From Parasedimentitalea denitrificans (GTDB taxonomy: Bacteria > Pseudomonadota > Alphaproteobacteria > Rhodobacterales > Rhodobacteraceae), in contig NZ_QHLQ01000001.1 of assembly GCF_011813015.1 (NCBI RefSeq), positions 1 to 64,000 of the forward strand: DNA of 64,000 nucleotides. Reading direction: 5' to 3'. Position 1 is the first letter of the stretch. Every line of letters starts with the position of its first letter. The notes beneath the pieces were generated by a model. It worked only from the letters and a program-made list of their open reading frames with translations, was not told where the DNA came from and did not search any database. Shown in pieces: positions 1 to 9,543 of the stretch. The position numbers and the translations under genes are program-made.

Positions 1-49
1 TAAGTCGTCGGTGTCCACCTGCTCATGAACCCCAACTATCACGCTGGAT

Positions 50-157
50 TCATACAGTGAATCCCATCAACCGATTTGTGCAACAAAGCCGCTCGGCTGC
101 CTTATGGCCAATTGAAACAGAGTCGAGTTCACCAGAGCAGATTACGAGTGTCTTCAT
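50..157 (-). pseudogene. queC 5' remnant
   Basis: Read from the ATG at 157 the minus strand gives 35 codons starting MKTLVICSGELDSVS and then stops at 50. QueC (7-cyano-7-deazaguanine synthase, queuosine pathway) begins with nearly the same residues, including the PP-loop SGGxDS, here changed to SGELDS. After about 20 residues the resemblance fades and the frame ends, so only the N-terminal tip remains. No clear ribosome site precedes it. I read it as a decayed fragment of a duplicated or displaced queC. An intact queC may exist elsewhere, and tgt is present in this window. Confidence 0.5.
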
Positions 158-238
158 TTTTAGATCCATGTTTTAGAACCGGGTAGGCTGCGACCGGTGT
201 TCACATCCCGTGAACTGTGCGTTTTTAGCACAACTGTA

Positions 239-273
239 GCCGGGGTAAAACCACATAGCGGTTCCACCCCGGC
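239..273 (-). terminator. hairpin after dctM
   Basis: A 14-pair stem (two G-U pairs on the minus strand) with a 7-base loop lies 10 bases beyond the dctM stop codon. There is no long T-run after it, so it may act as a factor-dependent terminator or as a 3' end stabiliser of the TRAP operon mRNA. Confidence 0.5.
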
Positions 274-283
274 GCCAAGTTTC

Positions 284-1687
284 TTAACCCGCTAGTGACG
301 GCAGGTACAAAACAATACTCGGAAATGCCACCAGCAGGGCGATGGTTACACCATCTGCAATGAAGAAGGGCATCACACCACGGAACACATCCTGAACCGT
401 AAGGTCATCACGCACCCCAGCCACCACAAAGCAGTTCAGGCCAATCGGTGGTGTAATCAGACAGAACTCAGCCATTTTCACCACCAAGATACCAAACCAA
501 ATCGCGCACATGGTACCACTCATGCCAAAGGCACTGTCGGCTGCAGCAACGCTTTCACCGCCATTCAGTGCCATCACTGCCGGGTAGACCACAGGTAGGG
601 TCAATAGAAGCATGCCAATGGCATCCATGAACATACCCAGCACCGCATAGGCCAGCAGGATGCAGACCAGGATCAGCATCGGCGACATCTCTAGCGAGGT
701 AATCCAGTCGGAGAACGCGCCCGGCAGATCAGCGAAACCAAGGAAACGCACATAAATCAACACGCCCCAGATGATGGTGAAGATCATCACAGTCAGTTTG
801 GCTGTTTCCAGCAGCGCGGATTTTAACTGCTCCCACTTCATGCCGTTATAGATGGCCATGCAGAACACCACAAAGGCCCCCAGAGCGCCGCCCTCAGTCG
901 GTGTCCCCCAAGCCTCGTCTCCGAAAGGGTTGTAGACAAAGCAGATGATGATCACGACAACAAAGATAATCGGCAAGGCGGCTGGCAGGGCTTCAAAACG
1001 CTGGCGCCAAGTGAACCCAGTCACCGGCGGGCCGACGTTCTTGAAGAACACCGCAATGCCAACAATCAACGTCACATAGACAATTGCACTGAAAGCACCG
1101 GGAATGAACCCCGCTAGCAACAGCTTGCCCACGTCCTGCTCTACGATGATCGCGTAGATTACCAGAATGGCCGACGGAGGGATCAAGGATGCCAGTGTTC
1201 CCGCAGCGGCAACGACCCCGGCCGCGAACTGCTTGTTATAACCAATCGCCAGCATTTCCGGGATGGCAATGCGAGCAAAAACAGCCGACGTCGCAACCGA
1301 AGCGCCAGACACAGCCGCAAAACCAGCAGTGGCAAAAACGGTTGATACGGCCAGCCCCCCTGGCAACCAGGCGATCCAACGTTTGGCAGCCTCAAACAGC
1401 GCCTTGGTCAGACCGGCGTAATAGGCCAAGTACCCAATCAAGATGAAGGTCGGAATTAGGCTGAGCGCCTGAGACGAGACCTTTGAGTGAGGCACCTGCC
1501 CCGCGACTTTGATAGAAACAGTCAACGCCTTGGTGAATTTGTCTGGCGCATAGCCGAACTTTGCCCAGAAAATCCAAATTAGACCGATCAGGCCAGCCGA
1601 TGCGGCAGCAAAGGCAACCCGCATTCCAGCCACCACCATAACCAGCATAAAGCCAGTGACCCAAAGGCCAATATCAATAGGTTCCAT
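284..1687 (-). CDS. dctM: TRAP transporter large permease (DctM family)
   Basis: This is the 467-residue ion-coupled permease subunit of a tripartite TRAP uptake system in the inner membrane. The protein is almost wholly hydrophobic, with many membrane segments and the conserved stretches ASVATSAVFARIAIPEM and LASLIPPSAILVIYAIIVEQ typical of DctM. It starts 12 bases after the small permease ends, with an AAAGGG ribosome site in the gap, and forms an operon dctP-dctQ-dctM read leftward. Length is at the upper end of the family (about 425-460 is usual). The substrate is not visible from the sequence; the binding protein does not closely resemble the C4-dicarboxylate type seen at 32.9 kb. Confidence 0.93.
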   Translation of the reverse strand: MEPIDIGLWVTGFMLVMVVAGMRVAFAAASAGLIGLIWIFWAKFGYAPDKFTKALTVSIKVAGQVPHSKVSSQALSLIPTFILIGYLAYYAGLTKALFEAAKRWIAWLPGGLAVSTVFATAGFAAVSGASVATSAVFARIAIPEMLAIGYNKQFAAGVVAAAGTLASLIPPSAILVIYAIIVEQDVGKLLLAGFIPGAFSAIVYVTLIVGIAVFFKNVGPPVTGFTWRQRFEALPAALPIIFVVVIIICFVYNPFGDEAWGTPTEGGALGAFVVFCMAIYNGMKWEQLKSALLETAKLTVMIFTIIWGVLIYVRFLGFADLPGAFSDWITSLEMSPMLILVCILLAYAVLGMFMDAIGMLLLTLPVVYPAVMALNGGESVAAADSAFGMSGTMCAIWFGILVVKMAEFCLITPPIGLNCFVVAGVRDDLTVQDVFRGVMPFFIADGVTIALLVAFPSIVLYLPSLAG

Positions 1688-1698
1688 GATCTTGCCCT

Positions 1699-2346
1699 TT
1701 AGTCTTTTTGCGCGCCGTTACCGGCTTCGCTTAGTTGTTCTGCTTCTGCAGCGGCTTGGGCTGCTGCACTTTGGATAAGCGGCACGGCAACTGGGTGTTT
1801 CAGCCCTAAAATCATGGCCCTTCCATAGCCCCAGGCTTGCAACACCAGTCGTAGGCACAGCACAGAAAACGCCACAGGTACCAGCAATTTGGCAGGCCAG
1901 ATTGGCAGGCTGATATCGATCGAGCTATCGCGGCTCCACAAAGGGGCGGCAAAGTCAAAGGAGCGGTCAAAGTGTGACCAGCTTCCATAAACCAGCGCCA
2001 TCATCAGTAGCAAAATAATGAGTACAGAAATCAGCTCGAACAGCCACAAAGCCCGCCCTCGCAAGGACCCGATCAAGATATCCATACGGATATGGCCGCC
2101 ATCGCGTTGCACATAGGAAATCCCCATAAATGCAATCAGTGGCATCACCTGTTCAATCCAATCGACGTAGCCGGGCAGAGGCGCGTTCACGGTGTTACGC
2201 CCGCCAACCGAAACAACAGCCAACACCATCAGTGAAAATACCGCCAATCCGCTGACCAGCGCCAATAGCTGCTCCAATCGAAGCAACTGGCCGTCTAGTC
2301 GGCTGAGCAGACTTCCGTCTTCCAAAACCGCAGCACTACTCGCCAT
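1699..2346 (-). CDS. dctQ: TRAP transporter small permease (DctQ family)
   Basis: A 215-residue four-helix membrane protein, the small subunit that pairs with DctM. Hydrophobic segments lie near residues 25-50, 65-85, 105-125 and 145-170. It carries the family-type signature GGHIRMDILIGSL after helix two. The N-terminus (about 20 residues before helix one) and the Ala/Glu-rich C-terminal tail of about 40 residues are cytoplasmic by prediction. It sits between dctP and dctM. A strong hairpin separates it from dctP, suggesting that the membrane subunits are made in smaller amount than the binding protein. Confidence 0.9.
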   Translation of the reverse strand: MASSAAVLEDGSLLSRLDGQLLRLEQLLALVSGLAVFSLMVLAVVSVGGRNTVNAPLPGYVDWIEQVMPLIAFMGISYVQRDGGHIRMDILIGSLRGRALWLFELISVLIILLLMMALVYGSWSHFDRSFDFAAPLWSRDSSIDISLPIWPAKLLVPVAFSVLCLRLVLQAWGYGRAMILGLKHPVAVPLIQSAAAQAAAEAEQLSEAGNGAQKD

Positions 2347-2381
2347 GGATCTGATCCTTGTTATTGTCTTTAAAAGTCAAA

Positions 2382-2405
2382 GGGCCGGGCAATGATGCCC
2401 GGCCC
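2382..2405 (-). promoter_or_regulatory. intra-operon hairpin between dctP and dctQ
   Basis: A perfect 10-base inverted repeat (GGGCCGGGCA / TGCCCGGCCC) with loop ATGA lies between dctP and dctQ and is followed on the minus strand by a modest T-rich stretch. It looks like an attenuating terminator or mRNA stabiliser that lets the binding protein exceed the permeases. The second TRAP operon has a similar hairpin at the same place. Confidence 0.65.
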
Positions 2406-2423
2406 TGATCAGGTTTGATCAGC

Positions 2424-3434
2424 TTACTTGCGCTGATCAGCCAAGGTGTCCATCACCAGGTCATACAGCTCTTGAGCCGGAATGCCCTGAGCCGTCATAT
2501 CAGCAATCCAGGCCTCACGGATCGGATCGGCAGCAACTTTGCGGAACTCAGCCAATTCAGATTCGGAAATCTCAACCTTGGTCACGCCCTTTTCAACCAG
2601 CACATCGTCCCACTTGGACAGCAGAGCGCCGTAGTTTGCCAGATAGTGATCAATTGCCTCACCAACCGAGCTGTCCAGCGCTTCACGCTCGCTGTCGCTT
2701 AGCATGTCATAGGCATCGGTATTCACAACAACTGGGCAGTTCACAGTGCCTGGGTTCAGGTTGGCAGTCCACCACTCAGCGCGGTTGATGGTGCCAAAGG
2801 CGAGGTGCGCGTGCTGAGCAAAGGCAACAGTGTCAACAACACCGGATTCCATTGCATTATAGGCTTCGGTTGCAGTTACCGAAGTTGGCACAGCACCAAC
2901 AGACGAGAATGCTTTGCCGATACCGCCAGTCGCGCGAACACGCATGTCTTTGAACTCAGCCAGCTCATCACGAGGCTCGCCGGTGCCAACGATGTTGTAC
3001 TGTGGCATAGGCGAAGTCATCAGCAGCTTGGCATTCCAGCGCGCCAGATCCGCCTGAACAGCAGGGTGCGCATAAACAGCGTGGCTGACGGCAACTTCCT
3101 CGGCCAGTGTATTCACACCCAGGAATGGCAGTTCAAGAACAGTAATGGTCGGGTTTTTGTCGCGGTGATAACCAGCACAGAACTGCGCCATTTCAAACGC
3201 ACCGATGGAAATGCCATCCAGGTTCTCTTTGTTCTTCGACAAACCGCCATAAGAAATGTTCAGTGTAAATTCGCCGTTGGTCTTTTCACTGACTAGCTCT
3301 GCCAGTCGCTCGACGTGCTCGGTGAACGCGCGGCGCTTACCCCAAACAGAAACGTTCCATTCGGTCGCTGCTGCTTCCGAAACAATGGCAAAACCCGCTG
3401 TGGCCATAAGGGCCGTTTTCAGCATCTTAGTCAT
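2424..3434 (-). CDS. dctP: TRAP transporter substrate-binding protein (DctP family)
   Basis: A 336-residue periplasmic binding protein. The start at 3434 is chosen because GGGAGAA lies just upstream and a normal signal peptide follows (MTKMLKTALMATAGF, cleaved after AAA near residue 22); the longer open frame upstream lacks such features. The DctP fold is indicated by an early GGLSKNKENLDGISIGAFEMAQ region and the conserved RATGGIGKAF segment that holds the arginine expected to bind a carboxylate. It is the first gene of dctPQM. Ligand unknown. It faces acs across a 497-base AT-rich gap. Confidence 0.9.
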   Translation of the reverse strand: MTKMLKTALMATAGFAIVSEAAATEWNVSVWGKRRAFTEHVERLAELVSEKTNGEFTLNISYGGLSKNKENLDGISIGAFEMAQFCAGYHRDKNPTITVLELPFLGVNTLAEEVAVSHAVYAHPAVQADLARWNAKLLMTSPMPQYNIVGTGEPRDELAEFKDMRVRATGGIGKAFSSVGAVPTSVTATEAYNAMESGVVDTVAFAQHAHLAFGTINRAEWWTANLNPGTVNCPVVVNTDAYDMLSDSEREALDSSVGEAIDHYLANYGALLSKWDDVLVEKGVTKVEISESELAEFRKVAADPIREAWIADMTAQGIPAQELYDLVMDTLADQRK

Positions 3435-3931
3435 AATTCTTCTCCCTATTTGCACCCTTGAAACGAGGCACTTAGCGGGCAAACTAGCGATAAGATCTAC
3501 GCCTGCCAAGCCCTGCTTGACCATAACATAGCCTTGACAATATACGTCCGGATGAAAATCGGTTTGCTGGCATACAAACAAAGCGTTGTTCTTGCCCATT
3601 TCTTTCACCCACAACCCAAACCCGCCCCGACACCTAATTGAACGGATGGCAATATTGGTCTGGCAAAACGTGACCCACACAGGCATTCACAAGACTCGTA
3701 AACAAAAAAACACAAGTTACTCAACGCCATACAACCATTACATCCATCTAAATTTACAGATTTTTAAAATTCTCGGAAAACCATTTACAAGCAAGTTGAT
3801 ATTTTCCCGTAGCTTATTCACATATTTTCAACCTGCTCTATGATCGTCGCCGAGGAAGAAAAACGGTTTGACAGACCCACCCTTAGGCTGAGGTGTGACA
3901 AGCTAAGAACATTTTGAGGGAGGGACCCAAG
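3435..3931. other. divergent promoter region dctP / acs
   Basis: This 497-base gap separates two divergent genes and is markedly richer in A and T than its surroundings, especially 3700-3850. It must hold both promoters. I see no convincing long palindrome and no RNA gene in it; short frames inside it lack ribosome sites and are not credible genes. Confidence 0.6.
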
Positions 3932-5890
3932 ATGACCACGCATAACGAAAACCCCGTCTATCCGCCGACGGCTGAAACCATTGCCCGTGCGCACGTGGAT
4001 GCCGCGAAATACGATCAGATGTATGCCGCGTCTGTCGCTGATCCAAATGCATTCTGGGCCGAGCAAGGCAAGCGCGTCGATTGGATCAAACCCTTTACTC
4101 AGGTAAAGGACGTCAATTACAATTTCGGCGAGGTTTCGATCAATTGGTACGCCGACGGCTCATTGAACGTCAGCGCCAACTGCATTGACCGCCACCTTCA
4201 AACCCGTGGCGATCAGGCCGCCATCATTTTTGAGCCGGACAACCCCGAGGAAGCTGCCCAGCACATTAGCTACTCCCAACTTCATGGCTCGGTTTGCCGG
4301 ATGGCCAATGTTCTGGCCTCTATGGGGGTCAGCAAAGGTGATCGCGTGATCATCTACATGCCAATGATTCCCGAGGCGGCCTATGCCATGCTGGCGTGTG
4401 CCCGCATCGGCGCCATCCATTCTATCGTTTTTGCCGGTTTCAGCCCCGATGCGCTGGCCGCCCGTGTCAACGGCTGTGAAGCCAAAGTTGTCATCACTGC
4501 CGACCACGCCCCACGTGGTGGCCGCCAGACACCGCTGAAATCCAATGCCGATGCGGCGCTGTTGCATTGCAAGGAAGACGTGAAATGTTTGGTAGTCAAA
4601 CGCACCGGTGGTCAGACCACTTGGATTGACGGCCGCGATTTCGACTACAACGCCTTGGCAGCCGAAGCCTCAGACAGCTTTGAACCGGCAGAAATGAATG
4701 CCGAAGACCCACTGTTCATTCTCTACACCTCTGGCTCGACCGGTCAGCCCAAAGGCGTTGTGCACACCACTGGTGGCTACCTAGTCTATGCGGCGATGAC
4801 GCACGAGATCACCTTTGATTACCACGATGGCGACATCTACTGGTGCACGGCTGATGTAGGTTGGGTCACAGGTCACAGCTATATCGTCTATGGCCCGCTG
4901 GCCAATGGTGCCACCACACTGATGTTCGAAGGTGTACCTACCTATCCCGACGCCAGCCGGTTCTGGCAAGTTTGCGAAAAGCACAAGGTCAATCAATTCT
5001 ATACCGCCCCGACTGCGCTGCGGGCGCTGATGGGCCAAGGCAACGAGTGGGTCGAAAAATGTGACCTGTCCAGCCTGCGCACTCTGGGAACCGTGGGCGA
5101 GCCCATCAACCCCGAGGCCTGGAGCTGGTATAACGACGTTGTTGGCGGCGGTCGCTGCCCGATCGTTGACACCTGGTGGCAGACCGAAACTGGCGGCCAT
5201 CTGATGACGCCCCTACCGGGTGCTCACGCGATGAAGCCCGGATCTGCAATGAAACCTTTCTTTGGCATCGAACCGGTTGTTCTGGATCCCACCTCAGGTG
5301 TCGAGATCGAAGGCAATGATGTCGAGGGCGTATTGTGCATCAAAGACAGCTGGCCCGGTCAGATGCGCACCGTGTGGGGCGATCACGAGCGGTTCCAGAA
5401 GACCTATTTCGCTGACTACAAAGGCTACTACTTCACCGGTGATGGCTGTAAACGCGATGCAGATGGCGACTACTGGATCACTGGCCGTGTTGATGACGTG
5501 ATCAATGTATCCGGTCACCGTATGGGAACTGCCGAAGTCGAAAGTGCGCTGGTCGCCCATGTTGCCGTCGCCGAAGCTGCGGTGGTTGGTTATCCGCATG
5601 ACATCAAGGGACAGGGCATCTATTGCTACGTCACCCTGATGAACAATGCCGAACCCAGTGACGAGCTGCTGAAAGAACTGCGCACTTGGGTCCGTACCGA
5701 AATTGGCCCAATCGCCAGCCCTGATGTAATCCAGTGGGCCCCTGGCCTGCCCAAAACCCGCTCTGGCAAAATCATGCGCCGTATCCTGCGTAAAATCGCC
5801 GAAAATGATTTTGGAAGCCTCGGCGACACCTCGACACTGGCCGATCCTTCGGTTGTAGATGACCTGATCGCCAATCGGGCAGGAAGCTAG
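3932..5890 (+). CDS. acs: acetyl-CoA synthetase (AMP-forming)
   Basis: Converts acetate, ATP and CoA to acetyl-CoA, AMP and pyrophosphate in the cytoplasm. Starting at the ATG at 3932, behind GAGGGAGGGA, it is 652 residues, the usual length of bacterial Acs. The adenylate-forming signature [15 protein letters not shown], the WWQTETGG motif, the hinge YFTGDG and the C-terminal lysine motif SGKIMRR (the site of regulatory acetylation in this family) are all present. The tryptophan in DTWWQTE favours acetate over larger acids. The gene is followed after four bases by adk, which would recycle the AMP produced, so the pair probably forms an operon. Confidence 0.96.
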   Translation: MTTHNENPVYPPTAETIARAHVDAAKYDQMYAASVADPNAFWAEQGKRVDWIKPFTQVKDVNYNFGEVSINWYADGSLNVSANCIDRHLQTRGDQAAIIFEPDNPEEAAQHISYSQLHGSVCRMANVLASMGVSKGDRVIIYMPMIPEAAYAMLACARIGAIHSIVFAGFSPDALAARVNGCEAKVVITADHAPRGGRQTPLKSNADAALLHCKEDVKCLVVKRTGGQTTWIDGRDFDYNALAAEASDSFEPAEMNAEDPLFILYTSGSTGQPKGVVHTTGGYLVYAAMTHEITFDYHDGDIYWCTADVGWVTGHSYIVYGPLANGATTLMFEGVPTYPDASRFWQVCEKHKVNQFYTAPTALRALMGQGNEWVEKCDLSSLRTLGTVGEPINPEAWSWYNDVVGGGRCPIVDTWWQTETGGHLMTPLPGAHAMKPGSAMKPFFGIEPVVLDPTSGVEIEGNDVEGVLCIKDSWPGQMRTVWGDHERFQKTYFADYKGYYFTGDGCKRDADGDYWITGRVDDVINVSGHRMGTAEVESALVAHVAVAEAAVVGYPHDIKGQGIYCYVTLMNNAEPSDELLKELRTWVRTEIGPIASPDVIQWAPGLPKTRSGKIMRRILRKIAENDFGSLGDTSTLADPSVVDDLIANRAGS

Positions 5891-5900
5891 GAGGATGGGC

Positions 5901-6584
5901 ATGGATATGGGAACAACGATCAGCCCAGCGGTCTTGATACTGCTGGGCCCACCCGGGGCCGGCAAGGGCACGCAGGCTCGAATGCTGGAAGAACGGTTCG
6001 GCCTTGTCCAACTTTCAACTGGTGACCTGCTGCGCGCCGCGGTCGCCGCCGGAACCAAAGCTGGTAAGGCCGCGAAGGCCGTAATGGAAGCGGGTGAACT
6101 GGTCAGCGATCAAATCGTCATCGACATTCTCAGGGATCGCCTATCTGCCGCGGATTGCGCCAACGGGGTCATTTTGGATGGTTTCCCGCGAACCACGGTA
6201 CAGGCGCAAGCACTGGACGACTTACTTGCCGAATCCAGACAGCAGATAAACACAGCTATCAGCCTTGATGTCGACGACGCTGCGATGGTCAAACGCATTT
6301 CAGGCCGTTTCACCTGTGGCGGTTGTGGTGAAGGTTTTCACGACAGTTTCAAGCCCCCAGTCAAGGATGGTGTCTGCGACAAATGTGGCTCTACCGATAT
6401 GAAGCGCCGCGCGGATGACAATGCCGAGACAGTAGGCGCTCGGCTTGAAGCCTATCACGCGCAAACTGCGCCACTGATTGCCTACTACGGCGACAAGGGC
6501 GTATTGAAATCGATAGATGCAATGGGCGAAATCGATACCATCGCCGCTAATATGGCAACTTTGGTTGATCAAGCGACGAGCTAA
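5901..6584 (+). CDS. adk: adenylate kinase
   Basis: Interconverts ATP + AMP and 2 ADP. The P-loop GPPGAGKGTQ opens the protein. The LID domain carries a four-cysteine zinc-type knuckle (CGGC near residue 135 and CDKC about 20 residues later). Among three in-frame ATGs at 5895, 5901 and 5907, the one at 5901 stands six bases from a perfect AGGAGG, the best spacing, giving 227 residues. It follows acs closely, a sensible pairing because acetate activation releases AMP. Ribosomal-protein clusters usually carry the housekeeping adk, so a second copy elsewhere in the genome is possible. Confidence 0.93.
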   Translation: MDMGTTISPAVLILLGPPGAGKGTQARMLEERFGLVQLSTGDLLRAAVAAGTKAGKAAKAVMEAGELVSDQIVIDILRDRLSAADCANGVILDGFPRTTVQAQALDDLLAESRQQINTAISLDVDDAAMVKRISGRFTCGGCGEGFHDSFKPPVKDGVCDKCGSTDMKRRADDNAETVGARLEAYHAQTAPLIAYYGDKGVLKSIDAMGEIDTIAANMATLVDQATS

Positions 6585-6592
6585 ACACGTGA

Positions 6593-6613
6593 GGCCCCAG
6601 TATTTCTGGGGCC
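6593..6613 (+). terminator. hairpin after adk
   Basis: GGCCCCAG and CTGGGGCC form an eight-pair stem around TATTT nine bases past the adk stop. No T-run follows, so termination may need Rho or may be partial. Confidence 0.5.
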
Positions 6614-6696
6614 CACAAAGCATTCTGCGCATTCTTGTGGACAAAACCTCGACCTCGTGTCAGTTCGACGGCTGAGATCACCAGAGGGCGCGACAC

Positions 6697-7197
6697 ATGT
6701 CCGAACAAAGTTTTATTCCCGGACCAGAAACGTCTCGTGCCTTTCGCAAAGCACTAGGATGTTTTGGTACAGGGGTGACAATTGTCACCACGATGACCAG
6801 CCGGGGGCCTTTGGCAATTACTGCCAATAGCTTTACATCGGTTTCGATCGACCCTGCATTGCTGCTGTGGTGCCCGGCAAAAAGCTCACTTCGCCATGAT
6901 GCCTTTGTCAATGCAGACGCGTTTTCAGTACATGTTGTTGCCGAGAACCAGCTGGAACTTGCCCGACATTTCGCCCTTAAAGGCGAAGAATTTGACACCG
7001 TAGATTGGCAACTCACCGCTACAGGCAGCCCAAGCCTACCCGGCTGCATCGCCCGCTTTGATTGCCAACACTTCGCCCGCCATCCCGGTGGTGACCACTC
7101 AATCGTCATTGGCGCAGTTCAGGAAGTTACCACCCGTCCTGGCAAAGGTTTGATCTTTAAGCACGGCCTTTACGGCGGATTTCTGGAACAGCCCTAA
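6697..7197 (+). CDS. flavin reductase family protein
   Basis: A 166-residue FMN-binding split-barrel protein of the flavin reductase-like family. The pattern FRKALGCFGTGVTIVTT near residues 15-35, the ITANSFTSVSIDPALLLWC segment and the SVHVV strand are typical. Such proteins either supply reduced flavin to a partner monooxygenase or act as small flavoenzymes. No monooxygenase lies next to it, so the partner is unknown. It is convergent with the iron-sulfur gene that follows, with only 15 bases between them and no obvious terminator. Confidence 0.85.
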   Translation: MSEQSFIPGPETSRAFRKALGCFGTGVTIVTTMTSRGPLAITANSFTSVSIDPALLLWCPAKSSLRHDAFVNADAFSVHVVAENQLELARHFALKGEEFDTVDWQLTATGSPSLPGCIARFDCQHFARHPGGDHSIVIGAVQEVTTRPGKGLIFKHGLYGGFLEQP

Positions 7198-7212
7198 AAG
7201 CTATCCAAATTT

Positions 7213-8298
7213 CTATCGGCATCGCCGTGGCTCCAGATGCGATAACCCAACTTCCACCAGCCGTTTTTCACGAAGCCGTCGAATTTCTCGAACACGGCAG
7301 GTGCTACATTTTTGGACCTTCTGGTTTCTTCCTTCCTCGGATAAAACCGTGTCGTTGCTCAATAGCCGCGACAAAAGGCGATCCATAACTGGGCTGGTCG
7401 TAAACGGTTCACCACAGGATATGCAGTACGCGTGTGCGGTCTGGTGCAGCGATCTCTGCCCATCAGAAATTGGTGACGGCATCATCCTGGGCTCAAGGCG
7501 CAGCGCGTCTTCCGGGCATATCGACTTGCACATACCACATTGAATACAGTTGCTTTCTACAAATAACAGCTCGCTCGTGTGGTCACTAACAGACAGCGCA
7601 TCTGTGGGGCACAACCATACACAATTTTCACACATGCTACAGGCCGAAGCATTCAACTGCACCGCTCCGTATGGCGCATCCGACGGCAATGGGATTGGTT
7701 CACTGTCATCTGGCAACAATACGCAAGCACAGGCCCGCGCTGTGCCCTGCCGACTCGAACTAATGGCAGGTGGTGGCGTTCGCCAACGGCCAGGGGTTTT
7801 CGGCGCCATAGCCAAAGCTTTGCAAAGATCCTTGGCAGAGGAATAGAGTACCAAGCGTTCATTAGCCCCCATCGCCTGCGCCAACTCAATTTCCTGAGCC
7901 TGTGTCGCAGCTGTGTTAGGGGTGGTTACTCTCTGAATCACCACATGGTCAAATCCCATCGACAAAGCAAGAAGCAGGTCCACATGCCCAAAACGGTCTA
8001 ACGAACAGACATCCACCGCCTGCGCCCAAACATTTCCCAAGCGCTCTTTTGCTTTGCAAACCTCTCGATATCCCGCTCGGTCATGTATAATAAGAAACTG
8101 CGCTTTCCTTGCCCGCAATCGCCACTGTAGTGCACGTTTGCAAAGCCCTAGAATTGGGAATTCAGCGTCAACAGCTGCCATGTGGCTTGCCCCAGATAAG
8201 CCACTCCTCTGACGGGTTTCACAACGCGAATGAAGACACCCACCTACCGCTTCATCACTGCGGCATAAACATAGACAAGTTCTGGGCCAACTGGACAT
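7213..8298 (-). CDS. truncated 4Fe-4S ferredoxin-like protein
   Basis: A 361-residue protein with two adjacent 4Fe-4S motifs near residues 220-270 (CSMCENCVWLCP and CIQCGMCKSICP) and a further cysteine pair at each end of the C-terminal domain (CISC, CSTC). Its C-terminal two thirds resemble the roughly 650-residue polyferredoxin found near formate dehydrogenase genes in Rhodobacteraceae; the N-terminal half of that family is missing. The first 45 or so residues are cysteine- and arginine-rich and look like non-native sequence. The start at 8298 follows GGAGGGGG; a later ATG near 8181 is possible. It stands alone, away from formate dehydrogenase, and may be decaying. Confidence 0.6.
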   Translation of the reverse strand: MSSWPRTCLCLCRSDEAVGGCLHSRCETRQRSGLSGASHMAAVDAEFPILGLCKRALQWRLRARKAQFLIIHDRAGYREVCKAKERLGNVWAQAVDVCSLDRFGHVDLLLALSMGFDHVVIQRVTTPNTAATQAQEIELAQAMGANERLVLYSSAKDLCKALAMAPKTPGRWRTPPPAISSSRQGTARACACVLLPDDSEPIPLPSDAPYGAVQLNASACSMCENCVWLCPTDALSVSDHTSELLFVESNCIQCGMCKSICPEDALRLEPRMMPSPISDGQRSLHQTAHAYCISCGEPFTTSPVMDRLLSRLLSNDTVLSEEGRNQKVQKCSTCRVREIRRLREKRLVEVGLSHLEPRRCR

Positions 8299-8428
8299 CC
8301 TAACCCCCTCCATGCGTGTCTGGTTCGTTGAACATTAATCAAACAAACCAGTTACACCTTTACGGGAATTAGTTCTCAATAGTTTCAATTCAAGGCTGTT
8401 CGCATCACGTAAACCTGCATTGATTTTC

Positions 8429-8459
8429 AAAAAAAACCCATGACCATTACAGCCATGGG
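8429..8459 (-). terminator. Rho-independent terminator of the pyrimidine operon
   Basis: On the minus strand CCCATG and CATGGG form a stem followed at once by eight T. It lies 42 bases past the stop of the ABC binding-protein gene and ends the long leftward operon. Confidence 0.85.
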
Positions 8460-8501
8460 CGATTCATGTATTTTGCATTCAACTTTCAGGGTCGGCTGTT
8501 C

Positions 8502-9485
8502 TTACTTCAGCGCGGCATCCGTAATCACATGTGTCCAGGCACCTTCGGGCATCTTGGTAATTACAGGATCGGAACCACCACCCAGCAAAGTAGAAACAGT
8601 GCGTTCGAAATCAGCTGGATCCAAAGTACCATTGCTACCGGCGGTTAGCTTGGCAATTTCCGCCATCATCCGCTGCTGATGTGCCTCGGTCTGTGCGCCT
8701 GATGCGTCATTGTCCAGTACAATTTCTGCAGCTTCACCCGGATTGGCTTCAGCGTATTTCCATCCCTTCATGGACGCACGAACAAAGCGAACCATCTTGG
8801 CCTGGAATGCAGGATCTTCAAGGTTGGCTTCCAGTGCGTAAATACCATCTTCCAGCGTAGCAACGCCCTGATCTTCGTACTTGAAGGTCACCAGTTCGTC
8901 CTCGGAGACGCCCGCATCCAAAACCTGACCATATTCATTATAGGTCATGGTCGAAATACAATCAGCCTGACGCTGCAGCAGTGGGTCAACGTTAAAGCCC
9001 TGCTTTAGAACAGTCACGCCATCGTCACCGCCATCGGTGCTGATACCCTCTTTGCTCATCCAACTCAGGAACGGGTATTCATTGCCATAGAACCACACGC
9101 CGATGGTCTTGCCCTTGAAATCAGCCGGGCTGGTGATGCCGGTGTCTTTCCAGCAGGTCAGCATCAGGCCCGAGGTTTTGAATGGCTGGGCGATGTTAAC
9201 CACTGGCAGGCCCTTTTCACGCGCCGCTAGGGCCGAAGGCATCCAGTTCAGCATCACGTCTGCACCGCCGCCAGCCAAGACCTGTGGTGGGGCGATGTCC
9301 GGACCACCTGGCAGGATGGTCACGTCCAGATCTTCTTCGCTATAAAACCCCTTGTCGAGCGCCACGTAATAGCCAGCGAATTGTGCCTGTGTCACCCATT
9401 GCAACTGAAGGCGAACCTCGTCGGCGGCCTGAGCGGTGCCAGCAGCACCCAGTGCTACAGCAGCAGCTGTCAAAATGTGTTTCAT
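8502..9485 (-). CDS. ABC transporter substrate-binding protein (NMT1/THI5-like)
   Basis: A 327-residue periplasmic binding protein with a clear signal peptide (cleavage after AQA, residue 20). The opening RLQLQWVTQAQFAGYYVALDKGFY is the hallmark of the NMT1/THI5-like family, which takes up flat heterocycles such as thiamine precursors and riboflavin. Here the genes around it are for pyrimidine breakdown, so uracil, thymine, dihydropyrimidine or a hydantoin is the likely ligand. It is the last gene of the run from hydC. A 192-base gap with a weak RutR-like site precedes it, so it may also have its own promoter. Confidence 0.88.
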   Translation of the reverse strand: MKHILTAAAVALGAAGTAQAADEVRLQLQWVTQAQFAGYYVALDKGFYSEEDLDVTILPGGPDIAPPQVLAGGGADVMLNWMPSALAAREKGLPVVNIAQPFKTSGLMLTCWKDTGITSPADFKGKTIGVWFYGNEYPFLSWMSKEGISTDGGDDGVTVLKQGFNVDPLLQRQADCISTMTYNEYGQVLDAGVSEDELVTFKYEDQGVATLEDGIYALEANLEDPAFQAKMVRFVRASMKGWKYAEANPGEAAEIVLDNDASGAQTEAHQQRMMAEIAKLTAGSNGTLDPADFERTVSTLLGGGSDPVITKMPEGAWTHVITDAALK

Positions 9486-9527
9486 TGGTATTCTCTCCCT
9501 GTGGTTATGGTCAAAGCTTGCAAGAAT

Positions 9528-9543
9528 TTGACCATCCGTTCAA
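9528..9543. promoter_or_regulatory. candidate RutR operator, weak
   Basis: TTGACCATCCGTTCAA matches one perfect half of the RutR palindrome (TTGACCA-N2-TGGTCAA) and five of seven bases of the other. It is 43 bases upstream of the binding-protein start, where it could control a secondary promoter. Chance occurrence cannot be ruled out. Confidence 0.4.
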
